A stretch of 64,000 nt of DNA, taken from assembly GCA_045647525.1 (NCBI GenBank), contig JAZRMK010000048.1:14754-78753 (forward strand). The letters run 5' to 3'. Positions 8,925 to 16,915 of the stretch are shown piece by piece (position 1 is the stretch's first letter; every line of letters starts with the position of its first letter). The position numbers and the translations under genes are program-made. Source of the DNA: UMGS172 sp045647525 (lineage in GTDB: Bacteria; Bacillota; Clostridia; Oscillospirales; Acutalibacteraceae). A model generated the notes under the pieces. The model saw only the letters and a program-made list of their open reading frames with translations, made no database searches and was not told the origin of the DNA.

Positions 8925-9158
8925 CTTTTCCAGAAGGGACTCGACAAGATACCCAAAAAGGTCGGTGAAGAATGCACTGAGGTTATTATTGCAGCAAAGG
9001 CCGACGACAAAAAGGAAACCATTTACGAAATCGCTGACCTTATGTATCACGTTATGGTGCTGATGAACGAAATGGGCATCTCCACCGAAGATGTTCACCG
9101 TGAAATTGCATCGCGCAACATAATAGAGCACAAAGTAAAACAAGAAAAGATGGTTTAA
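8925..9158 (+). pseudogene. hisE: HisE (phosphoribosyl-ATP pyrophosphatase) domain cut off by an in-frame stop
   Basis: These 77 codons continue the hisI frame directly after TAA and encode a recognisable HisE C-terminal part: LFQKGLDKIPKKVGEECTEV, then ADLMYHVMVLM and a terminal SRNIIEHK. No frameshift or further stop occurs. No ATG/GTG/TTG with a ribosome binding site opens it, although AGAAGGGA precedes an ATA codon. One base change (TAC or TAT to TAA) would explain it. Alternatives are readthrough, non-canonical initiation or a sequencing error. Confidence 0.8.
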
Positions 9159-9188
9159 TTACAAAACCCGACAATTTTATATTAAACA

Positions 9189-9223
9189 AAAAAGCACCGC
9201 AGATGATTCTGCGGTGCTTTTTA
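9189..9223 (+). terminator. Terminator between his operon and kinase gene
   Basis: A 13-bp perfect stem (AAAGCACCGCAGA, loop TGAT) is followed by T residues on both strands. It lies between converging genes and can terminate both. Confidence 0.9.
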
Positions 9224-9241
9224 ATACATATAATTTGGCTT

Positions 9242-10795
9242 TTATTCAAGAGGTTTGGATTCCTTGGCCTCACGTCTGATGTCCTCGGGCTTAGCTCCAT
9301 ATCCATAGCCATAACTACCATATCCATAGCCGTAACTACCGTAACCATAGCCGTAGCCATAACTATATCCGTAACCGTAACGGCGAGTACCGTACTTTCC
9401 GTGATACTTATATCCGCCATAGCCACCATGATTGATGTTCACCTTATTAAGAACATATCCTATAATTTCAGTGTCGCTGAATGCCAGATAGTTGATAGCA
9501 TTATTTATCTTACTGCAATCGGTGCTGTTCCATTTTATTGCAAAGAGCACGCCGTCACAGAAGTCAGCAAGTAAAGCGGTTTCAGCCGAATCACAAGCAG
9601 GCATGTCAACGATGACATAATCGTAATGCTCGCGAAGATAATTAAAGATTGAGACGTAGTTCTTTTTAAGGAATTTGATCTGTTCACTTCCTGCAAACAG
9701 AACATCGAAATCATCCTTAATTATATTGATAGATTCTTCTATCTTGATTTTGCCCGAAATAATTTCTGTAATACCAACATTTTCAACCTCATTTTTTCGA
9801 TTGAGAATGTTCTGCAAAGCACGGTTTGCAAAGTCAACGTCAACAAGAATTGTTTTCTTACCGCTTGTTGACAGCGATTTTGCAAGGTTATAGCTTATGG
9901 TAGTCTTTCCTTCGCCCATAACCGAGCTTGTAACACCGATAACATTAACTTTGTTCTTAGATGCCTTTAATCTTACGCGCTGTTTAAGGACACGTATGGA
10001 TTCCGAGAAGCCCGAAAGACCGGACGACCCCTTGACAAGCGCTTTCTTATTGCTATTTCTCTTTGAACTAACCTCGGGAATCTCGCAGATACACTTGCCG
10101 TTAAATGTAACCTCTATATCACGTTTTGACAATATCGGCTTACGGGTGTACATACGGATAACAACCAACAACAGTCCTATACCAAGACCTATAAACGCGC
10201 CGAATAACACATAAGTCGTTCCTGAACCTGCATTAAACGGTTTTTCACTCAAAACAGGCTTTGAACCTCTGATAATATTCATCTGCGTATCGCCGAGAAT
10301 ATACTCTGCGATTTTCGGATAGTTATTTATCAAAGAGTTGAGTATATCATACGCATCCTGCGCAGAACTACTGGTAACATGAAGTTCAAAAAGGTTAGTG
10401 TCTTCAACTGCCGAAGCAGAAATGGTACCGTTAAGCGGCCTTTGAAGGTCGTTCTCAACAATTTCGGTAAGGAAACCGCCCTCAACTATATGGGGGAAGG
10501 TTGCCGCCATCTGCTTTGACAACGTTTCGTTATAGTTGAACGCATAAACGCTGGCGCCACTGGCCGAGTTACTGTCAATAAGAGGAGTGATTGTAAAACG
10601 GGCGGTTGAGCGATACAACGGAACGAACGTTACTGCAAAAAACACGTATGCCAACAATGCGCAAGCAGCAGTTAGCGTTAAAACTATCCACCAAACACTC
10701 TTTAAATTCTGCGCAAAATCACGTAGAGTGAGACCGTTGCTTTGTTTTTCTGACACACTGGTTGTTTCTTTTTCTGTGTTTTTCAATTGTCTCAT
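9242..10795 (-). CDS. Wzz-type co-polymerase fused to a bacterial tyrosine kinase, with Gly/Tyr-rich tail
   Basis: The protein has about 517 residues. A Wzz-type membrane part has helices near residues 35-55 and 190-210. A BY-kinase ATPase domain follows with Walker A (MGEGKTTISYN), Walker A' (ILVDVDFAN) and Walker B (YVIVDMPA). The C terminus carries about 35 residues of repeated YGYG and GSYG units and ends in a charged tail. Tyrosine clusters at this position are autophosphorylation sites in Wzc/CpsD proteins. I chose ATG 10795 because AAGGA lies six bases upstream; ATG 10801 is also possible. It is the last gene of the polysaccharide-control operon. Confidence 0.85.
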   Translation of the reverse strand: MRQLKNTEKETTSVSEKQSNGLTLRDFAQNLKSVWWIVLTLTAACALLAYVFFAVTFVPLYRSTARFTITPLIDSNSASGASVYAFNYNETLSKQMAATFPHIVEGGFLTEIVENDLQRPLNGTISASAVEDTNLFELHVTSSSAQDAYDILNSLINNYPKIAEYILGDTQMNIIRGSKPVLSEKPFNAGSGTTYVLFGAFIGLGIGLLLVVIRMYTRKPILSKRDIEVTFNGKCICEIPEVSSKRNSNKKALVKGSSGLSGFSESIRVLKQRVRLKASKNKVNVIGVTSSVMGEGKTTISYNLAKSLSTSGKKTILVDVDFANRALQNILNRKNEVENVGITEIISGKIKIEESINIIKDDFDVLFAGSEQIKFLKKNYVSIFNYLREHYDYVIVDMPACDSAETALLADFCDGVLFAIKWNSTDCSKINNAINYLAFSDTEIIGYVLNKVNINHGGYGGYKYHGKYGTRRYGYGYSYGYGYGYGSYGYGYGSYGYGYGAKPEDIRREAKESKPLE

Positions 10796-10804
10796 CTCCA
10801 TTCC

Positions 10805-12181
10805 TTATGATTTTACGGTGTCGGTGCGTTCACTAACCGTATTTTCTTTCAACACCTTTAACTGATGAACATTGTTGAAGATACAGCCTGCGAAGTAATT
10901 CTTGCTGATAGCTTCAATCTGGTCATTGATATTCACAACTCGGACAAAGTCCTGACGTACTACGATGAGCGAAGCATCAGCAACGCCTGAAATGATTTCT
11001 GCATCAACAGTAATTCCCGAAGGTGATGTGTCGATGATAATGAAGTCAAACTGATTTTTCAGTTCTTCAATAACATTTGCAAACCTGCTATCTGACATTT
11101 TGGCTGCCGAGTTAACGCAACTCTCTGCATTATCCAATATATAGAGGCCTGTTTCGGGGTCGTGCTTAATAAACGAATTTATGTCCCCACCTTCGTCAAG
11201 ATAAACTCTGAAATCTCGGTTGGGATCGTGCTCTATATTGTCAAAAAAGTTCTTGACCGCAGGCTTTTTAAGGTCGCAGTCGACGATAAGGACCTTGTGT
11301 GAATTATCTACAAGTGCTGTTGCAAGGTTTACCGATACGGTGGTCTTACCCTCGTTTTCAGCGGTACTGGTGATCATAAATGTTTTATGACCCTTGGTAC
11401 GATAGATACTCTCGATCTTAATAGCCATCTTTCTGAAGCTCTCAGTAAACTCGTAGCCTACAAGAGAGTTGGTTAAAATAAGACGACGTTTAGCATCAGG
11501 TAATTTTTTATTGATCTCATCAAGATGGTTGACAGTACCGAAAAGTCTGCCGTCAAGTTCAAGTTCAATGTCCGAAACATTCTTAATGGTATCGCGCATA
11601 TATGACATAAGGAATATCAATACAGCGACGGAAAGAGCCGCGACAAATGCCATCAAAACACAGGTGCTTAAAATTGAAATCGTGTTTGAAGGACCTGTCG
11701 GCACGTCGGGTTCGGAAATAATCTGAATAATGATATTATTAAACGAGGAGTCGGTAACATTAAAGTGGTTATCCGCAATAGTCTGCAACACCTCATGAGC
11801 CTTTTCGGGAGATGATTCGATGGAAGAAACTTTAATAAGGTTGGTGTCTTCAAGCTGTTCAGCGACCACTCGGCCCTCGACTGACTCACCCATATTGCTT
11901 TCGGCAGCAGCTATCATAGCGTCACTTCCGAAAATATCGTCCATTGATTCGGCAAGGCTTACGGTTCTCGCCAACGACAACGCAGTTGAAGTCGATGTAT
12001 AACCGCTAAGGTTTACCGAAAGCATCATTGTACTTGTGTACTCCCTCGGTGCTACGTATGTAAGAAAGACAAAACTCGACACGAAGGCAATAATGCCGGC
12101 AAGCACAATACTTATTGCATTCTGCACAAGATCGGTTACTACTGTGTACGGGTTGATTCTTGAAATTTCAAATTTTTTCAT
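10805..12181 (-). CDS. Second Wzz/BY-kinase fusion without tyrosine cluster
   Basis: The protein has 458 residues with membrane helices near 20-45 and 175-200 and an ATPase domain: Walker A AENEGKTTVSVNLA, Walker A' VLIVDCDLKKP and Walker B FIIIDTSPSG. The C terminus has no tyrosine-rich tail, unlike the downstream paralogue. It probably acts as a chain-length regulator and may form a hetero-oligomer with it. It is three bases from the next gene on the strand, so the two are co-transcribed. Confidence 0.85.
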   Translation of the reverse strand: MKKFEISRINPYTVVTDLVQNAISIVLAGIIAFVSSFVFLTYVAPREYTSTMMLSVNLSGYTSTSTALSLARTVSLAESMDDIFGSDAMIAAAESNMGESVEGRVVAEQLEDTNLIKVSSIESSPEKAHEVLQTIADNHFNVTDSSFNNIIIQIISEPDVPTGPSNTISILSTCVLMAFVAALSVAVLIFLMSYMRDTIKNVSDIELELDGRLFGTVNHLDEINKKLPDAKRRLILTNSLVGYEFTESFRKMAIKIESIYRTKGHKTFMITSTAENEGKTTVSVNLATALVDNSHKVLIVDCDLKKPAVKNFFDNIEHDPNRDFRVYLDEGGDINSFIKHDPETGLYILDNAESCVNSAAKMSDSRFANVIEELKNQFDFIIIDTSPSGITVDAEIISGVADASLIVVRQDFVRVVNINDQIEAISKNYFAGCIFNNVHQLKVLKENTVSERTDTVKS

Positions 12182-12186
12182 TTAAA

Positions 12187-13065
12187 TTAATCCTCCCTTA
12201 CAACAAGCATAACTCGGGTGTAAGTAATTTCTTGTCTTACGCCATCGATTTCGTCGTAGATACTCATTTTAATATAGTTAACACCAGGCTTGGTAAGGTC
12301 AATACCGGTTGTATCAACCACTATATCATCAACGGTATAGGTCTTACCCGTAATTGAGTCAATGTATTCATCTGTCTTCCAAAAGTCAGGGTTGGTTACA
12401 TCACCCATGCCCTCTTCATAATAAATGAGGTAATTGTTAAGTTCTATTTTATGTGCAGTATTTAAGTCACTTACAACCTCAGCCTTAAAGGTAATGACTT
12501 CTGAATCGCCCATACTGTTTGAAACCTTGATATTGATATCATATTTTCCCTCAATATTGGTGAGTTCGCTGGAAATAATCTTGATGTACTTACTGATATC
12601 GGTACTATTGGTTGTATCAAACACGTCAATAGCGGTTACATAAGACTGCAACAACTTAGTGCTGATCGACTGTCCACTGCGGAAGATGAAATCGTGTTTA
12701 AGCTGAAACTCCGGTTTTTTATAGTCGGTGTAAACGATTTTCTTCTTTATCATATCGACATTATTATCACTGTCGCAGACAGTAAAGGTAACGATAGAGG
12801 TTTTTTGGTCGATAAAATACTTTTCGCGAACAACGATGATCTTATCGGTCAAATCTCCGTCCTGCTCATCATAAGCTGTGACGAATTTGAGCAACTCGAT
12901 ATCCTGTACGCCCTCTTCAACCGTAACCTCAATAGCCTGGTCGTCCGGCACGGAACATTCAAGCACGGGCGCAACCCTTGTGTCTTTCTTTGCCAAAATA
13001 ATTCCCATACTTGTAACAGCAACGACCACCGCCATTGCAATAACTATCAATTTAAGTGTCCTCAT
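12187..13065 (-). CDS. Membrane-anchored protein with Ig/DUF5011-like repeats, exopolysaccharide operon
   Basis: The protein has 292 residues. One N-terminal hydrophobic helix (about 4-24) is followed by an extracellular part with beta-sandwich features: 'YDEQDGDLTDKI' near residue 65, typical of DUF5011/cadherin-like repeats, and a second similar segment near 145. No catalytic motif is seen. Its place between a CpsB phosphatase and two BY-kinases suggests a role in capsule or exopolysaccharide assembly at the cell surface. Confidence 0.7.
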   Translation of the reverse strand: MRTLKLIVIAMAVVVAVTSMGIILAKKDTRVAPVLECSVPDDQAIEVTVEEGVQDIELLKFVTAYDEQDGDLTDKIIVVREKYFIDQKTSIVTFTVCDSDNNVDMIKKKIVYTDYKKPEFQLKHDFIFRSGQSISTKLLQSYVTAIDVFDTTNSTDISKYIKIISSELTNIEGKYDINIKVSNSMGDSEVITFKAEVVSDLNTAHKIELNNYLIYYEEGMGDVTNPDFWKTDEYIDSITGKTYTVDDIVVDTTGIDLTKPGVNYIKMSIYDEIDGVRQEITYTRVMLVVRED

Positions 13066-13111
13066 TTTAAAAAATAGCCTCCGTAATATGTTAACTTTGA
13101 GTATTTATAAT

Positions 13112-13837
13112 TTAAAGCCGCTTACCTTTGATTATTGTTAAAGGATTTGTTCTTAGCAACAACTGCGCATAATCAGGTGAGAAGTTAGAAGAAACAAAGG
13201 AATACACTTCCGATAAATCGGGCGATCGCGATATTGAACTATGGCTGTCACTGGCAATCACCGTTGCGAAATTGTTTTCCATAAACGAAAGTGCCACATC
13301 CTGCGCGGCAAAGCCGTTAAGACCCAACACGCTGTCAGCGTTGAGTTGCAAGGCAACGCCGTCTTGTAAAAACGGTACAATAAGTCGCGGATTCTGTTGG
13401 ATGAAATCATACCGTTCGGGATGAGCTATTACAACTTTATATCCACCGGATTGCAATGCTCTCGATATTTCCAAAGCTCTTTTAGGATTATCATTAAACC
13501 CGAATTCTAAAAGCACATAATCAGTATCGTTTATTGTTATTATCTCGTCATTTTCCATGCAATCTTCAATACTGCTGATTGAAAACAGCTCTGCACCCTG
13601 GTAAATGTTTATGTTTGGAATTTGTTCCTTTACCTTTTCTTTGAATTCATCAAACGCCTTTGCAAGTTGCGCTTTATCAAGCCCTGCGCAACGCATCTTT
13701 TCAGCCATATAATGCGGTGTAAGAACAATATCAGTAGTGCCGTTTTTTGCCGCTACTTTGAGCATATCACACGCTTCGCTGTAATCATCAGCGCCATCAT
13801 CTACTCCCGGTAGAATGTGAGTATGTATGTCAACTAT
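13112..13837 (-). CDS. CpsB/Wzb-type PHP-domain protein-tyrosine phosphatase, ATA start
   Basis: The protein has about 241 residues in the PHP family that dephosphorylates BY-kinases. Metal ligands are visible: DIHTHILPGVDDGA at the N terminus, LTPHY, GAELF, VIAHPERY and ASDSHS. The HTH motif lies upstream of the first ATG (13765), and no ATG, GTG or TTG exists between it and the preceding in-frame TGA. An AAGGGAG ribosome binding site sits eight bases before ATA at 13837, giving (M)VDIHTH. I therefore place the start there. Either ATA is used or the start codon has mutated from ATG. It heads the operon. Confidence 0.75.
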   Translation of the reverse strand: MVDIHTHILPGVDDGADDYSEACDMLKVAAKNGTTDIVLTPHYMAEKMRCAGLDKAQLAKAFDEFKEKVKEQIPNINIYQGAELFSISSIEDCMENDEIITINDTDYVLLEFGFNDNPKRALEISRALQSGGYKVVIAHPERYDFIQQNPRLIVPFLQDGVALQLNADSVLGLNGFAAQDVALSFMENNFATVIASDSHSSISRSPDLSEVYSFVSSNFSPDYAQLLLRTNPLTIIKGKRL

Positions 13838-13894
13838 AACTATCGCTCCCTTGTATTTTCATTAAAAGGATATCGCGTGATTATATTCCAAATT

Positions 13895-13923
13895 ATTATA
13901 TCATACAAAAAAGAATAATTCAA
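13895..13923 (-). promoter_or_regulatory. Promoter of the polysaccharide-control operon
   Basis: On the minus strand TTGAAT (13918-13923) and TATAAT (13895-13900) are 17 bp apart, about 55 bp before the phosphatase start. CGTGAT and ATCACG arms flank the promoter and could be a regulator site. Confidence 0.6.
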
Positions 13924-13983
13924 CAAAAATATCACGTTTTACCAAGAGGTTTTTTAATATTTTCAACATATTTCAATAGAAAA

Positions 13984-14013
13984 CCCCTGCCGTCAAATAC
14001 AGGTCGGCAGGGA
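13984..14013 (-). terminator. Terminator of metY
   Basis: CCCTGCCG and CGGCAGGG form a stem 20 bp after the metY stop, with a T-rich run on the minus strand. Confidence 0.75.
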
Positions 14014-14033
14014 TTGAAATCTTATGCGTCAAA

Positions 14034-15305
14034 TCAGCACTTTTCGAGCGCCTGAGCAATATCCGCAATAATGTCATCGGCATACTCAATGCCGACCGAC
14101 ATTCTGATAAGGTCAGGTGTGACACCACATTCAACAAGCTGTTGGTCGCTCAACTGACGATGGGTAGTTGATGCGGGATGCAAAATGCAGGTTCTGGCAT
14201 CGGCAACGTGAATAACGGGAGCTGCCAATTTTACGCTTTCCATAAACTTTCCGGCAGCCTCTCTGCCACCCTTGATGCCAAACGAAATTACGCCACATGT
14301 GCCGTTAGGCATATATTTTTTAGCCAACGCGTTATACTTGCTCGAAGGGAGATCAGGGAAATCAACCCATGCAATTTTAGGGTTAGAGAGAAGATATTCC
14401 GCAACCTTGCGGGCGTTTGCGCAGTGTGTAGGAACTCTTAAATGCAAAGTTTCAAGACCTACGTTGAGCAAAAATGCATTCATCGGCGACATCATCATAC
14501 CGATATCTCTCATCATCTGGGCGCGTGCTTTGGCAATAAACGCAGCAGCGCCGAATTTTTCGGGATACACAAGACCGTGATAAGATTCATCAGGTGCGCA
14601 GAAATCGGCGTGACGCGAAGAAGCAGTCCAGTCAAACTTGCCCGAATCAACAACGCAACCACCCAGAGCCATTGCGTGACCGTCCATATACTTTGAGGTG
14701 GAATGCAAAACAACATCAGCGCCCCATTCAATAGGACGGCAGTTAATGGGTGTCGGGAATGTATTATCAATAAACAAGGGCATAGAATTAGCATGAGCAA
14801 CCTTTGCCCAAAGTTCGATATCAAGTACACTTAAAGCAGGGTTGGCAACCGTTTCACCGAACAAAAGCTTTGTGTTGGGACGAATGGCTGCAACGATCTC
14901 TTCCTCAGTAGAATCAGGAGAAATGAAGGTTGTTTCAATTCCCACCTTGCGAAGAGTTATGTTAAGAAGATTAAACGAGCCGCCATAAATAGAACTTGAC
15001 GAAACGATATGGTCGCCCGCCTTACAAACAGTAAGAATCGCTGCGGTAGTAGCGCCCTGACCCGAGGAGCAGAGCATTGCACCGACGCCGCCTTCCAATG
15101 CTGCAATCTTCTTTTCAACCGCTTCAACAGTAGGGTTGCTCAAACGTGTATAGAAGTGACCCGAAGCATTGAAATCAAAAAGGTCACCCAAGGTTTTTGC
15201 GTCTTCATATTTAAAGGTTGTGCTCTGATAGATTGGCAGAACTCTTGCCTCGCCGCTTTTAGGCTCATAGCCTTCCTGAACACATTTTGTATTGATATGT
15301 TTCAT
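14034..15305 (-). CDS. metY: O-acetylhomoserine sulfhydrylase (Cys/Met metabolism PLP enzyme)
   Basis: The protein has 423 residues, typical for O-acetylhomoserine/O-acetylserine sulfhydrylase. Seen are YTRLSNPTVEAVEKKIAALE, SSIYGGSFNLL, GETVANPALSVLD and the PLP lysine in LHSTSKYMDGHAMALGG, plus the C-terminal LSDQQL segment. It would convert O-acetylhomoserine and sulfide to homocysteine. No riboswitch or T-box is evident in the leader. Cystathionine gamma-synthase-like activity is the main alternative; length favours MetY. Confidence 0.88.
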   Translation of the reverse strand: MKHINTKCVQEGYEPKSGEARVLPIYQSTTFKYEDAKTLGDLFDFNASGHFYTRLSNPTVEAVEKKIAALEGGVGAMLCSSGQGATTAAILTVCKAGDHIVSSSSIYGGSFNLLNITLRKVGIETTFISPDSTEEEIVAAIRPNTKLLFGETVANPALSVLDIELWAKVAHANSMPLFIDNTFPTPINCRPIEWGADVVLHSTSKYMDGHAMALGGCVVDSGKFDWTASSRHADFCAPDESYHGLVYPEKFGAAAFIAKARAQMMRDIGMMMSPMNAFLLNVGLETLHLRVPTHCANARKVAEYLLSNPKIAWVDFPDLPSSKYNALAKKYMPNGTCGVISFGIKGGREAAGKFMESVKLAAPVIHVADARTCILHPASTTHRQLSDQQLVECGVTPDLIRMSVGIEYADDIIADIAQALEKC

Positions 15306-15359
15306 CTTAATTTCCCTCTTTTGCTTGTTGCCTTAGCAATTTTTAAATAATTCAATGGT

Positions 15360-15388
15360 ATTTTAACACCAAATCCCCATTAGTGCAA
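15360..15388 (-). promoter_or_regulatory. metY promoter
   Basis: TTGCAC (15383-15388) and TAAAAT (15360-15365) on the minus strand are 17 bp apart. The leader is about 50 nt with an AGAGGG ribosome binding site. Confidence 0.6.
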
Positions 15389-15471
15389 GTGTTTAGGCAA
15401 TAAATACATTATTTGGTCCCGATTTTAGCAAAAATTCTCCAAACATTTGTAGTTTATAGAGGTTTAAATGA

Positions 15472-15500
15472 TAGACAAGCCGCAAAATTTGTTGTATAAT
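15472..15500 (+). promoter_or_regulatory. rpe promoter
   Basis: TAGACA (15472-15477) and TATAAT (15495-15500) are separated by 17 bp. The rpe start follows about 70 bp later after GAAAGGAG. Confidence 0.6.
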
Positions 15501-15571
15501 GTTACAGATAAGTGCGATTGGTTTGCACGTAAAATTTAATGTGACATTTTCTGTTTTGAAAGGAGTTTATT

Positions 15572-16216
15572 ATGGCTAAACTTTCACCCTCTATTTTAAG
15601 TTGCGATTATCTTCGCCTTGAAGACAGCACAAAAATTCTCGAAAGCGTCGGTACTGATATGCTTCACCTTGACGTTATGGACGGACAGTTTGTCCCCAAT
15701 ATGTCCTTCGGCGTTCCGGTAATCGATTCTATCAAAAAACATACTACTATCCCTTTGGACATACATCTTATGATAGACCGTCCTTTGAGATATGTTCGCG
15801 AATTTGCAAAATATGCCGACTGGCTGGGCTTCCACTTTGAAGCCGGCTCCGATGTCGATGAAACCCTCGATGTCATCAAAGCCGAGGGTTGTAAGACCTG
15901 CTTGACTATCAAGCCCTGCACAAAGCCGGAAGAGATTTTTAAATACTTGCCCAAGTGCGATATGGTGCTTGTTATGTCGGTCGAACCGGGATTCGGCGGT
16001 CAAGGCTTTATGCCCGAGGCTTTGGAACGCATCAGCGCTCTTAAAGCCGAAATCAAACGTCAGGGTTTGAGCACTCTTATCGAGGTTGACGGTGGTATAA
16101 ACAACGTCACCGGCAAGCAGTGTCTTGAAGCCGGCGCCGATGTCCTTGTTGTCGGAAGTTTTCTCTTTAAAGCCGAAGATCTGGCAGCGCAGGCAAAAGA
16201 ATTTTTGGATATGTAA
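15572..16216 (+). CDS. rpe: Ribulose-phosphate 3-epimerase
   Basis: The protein has 214 residues and is a TIM barrel. Signature motifs are SPSILSCDYLRLE, LHLDVMDGQFVPN (metal-binding His/Asp), HLMI, VEPGFGGQGF, EVDGGINNVT and GSFLF. It interconverts ribulose-5-phosphate and xylulose-5-phosphate in the pentose phosphate pathway. Confidence 0.96.
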   Translation: MAKLSPSILSCDYLRLEDSTKILESVGTDMLHLDVMDGQFVPNMSFGVPVIDSIKKHTTIPLDIHLMIDRPLRYVREFAKYADWLGFHFEAGSDVDETLDVIKAEGCKTCLTIKPCTKPEEIFKYLPKCDMVLVMSVEPGFGGQGFMPEALERISALKAEIKRQGLSTLIEVDGGINNVTGKQCLEAGADVLVVGSFLFKAEDLAAQAKEFLDM

Positions 16217-16218
16217 TT

Positions 16219-16773
16219 TTATCTGCCGTCAAGCGTTGAACCTATGCGCTCGACGGCATTTCGGCAGATTTCGGTGCCGTGTTCCTTTATTTTTGCATTT
16301 AACACCACCGAGTTTATGACCGATTTGCAGAACTCTCTAAAAGACGGTATTTCGTCACGTTCTGTGTCAACCGTTAAAAAGAATTCTCCACAATATTTAT
16401 ACAGTGTGCTGTTTTGCGATGTGCCGAGTTTAAAAAGCCTATGACAAAGCCCTAGAACTGCATCTGAATCGAACAGTTGAGCCGCGACCGATATATCACT
16501 CGGTTTTCGCTTTGCTTTAAACTGTCGAGTCTTTGAGGTCGGTATAAAAAACACCTCGCATCCGCCGCTGAAAATCGGGTATATCTCTATAAGAAACCGC
16601 GAAGCGTCGTTGGGGATTCTTGCCGAGATCAACGCCTTGCTTAATAAATTTTTAAGCTTTTGTTTTGATTCAACCGAGGATTCGTCAAACAACACATGGT
16701 CTATGCCGTAAAACGCCGTTTCTGCCTCGTTTAATACAACCCTTATTGTGCCGAATTCATTAAACACCGTCAT
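16219..16773 (-). CDS. MecA-like adaptor protein
   Basis: The protein has 184 residues. The N-terminal part (FYGIDHVLFDESSVESKQKL) and the C-terminal part (IYPIFSGGCEVFFIP, LCHRLF, LYKYCGEFFLTVD) resemble MecA adaptors, which bring substrates to ClpC. The family is divergent, so the call is moderate. I start at ATG 16773 because GGGGAGG lies eight bases upstream; a longer frame reaching 16863 lacks a site and would run into the divergent gene's leader. Confidence 0.6.
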   Translation of the reverse strand: MTVFNEFGTIRVVLNEAETAFYGIDHVLFDESSVESKQKLKNLLSKALISARIPNDASRFLIEIYPIFSGGCEVFFIPTSKTRQFKAKRKPSDISVAAQLFDSDAVLGLCHRLFKLGTSQNSTLYKYCGEFFLTVDTERDEIPSFREFCKSVINSVVLNAKIKEHGTEICRNAVERIGSTLDGR

Positions 16774-16915
16774 AAAGTGCCTCCCCAAAAAAGCCTTTAT
16801 GACAATATATTGATGTCTGCCGATGCCCGTGCAGGTCCCGACAGAAGAAAACAAAAAAATCACAGGTGCCGCAACCTTTAAAGCGGAGACAGATAATTCT
16901 GTCGAAAGGAACTAT

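Noticed and set aside
9052..9574. Frames with many Met/Val/Thr or Ile/Thr repeats near the kinase 3' end
   Set aside because: They arise from reading the Gly/Tyr repeat DNA of the kinase tail in other frames.
16774..16863. N-terminal extension of the MecA-like protein
   Set aside because: A strong ribosome binding site sits directly before ATG 16773, and the extra 30 residues do not look like the family.
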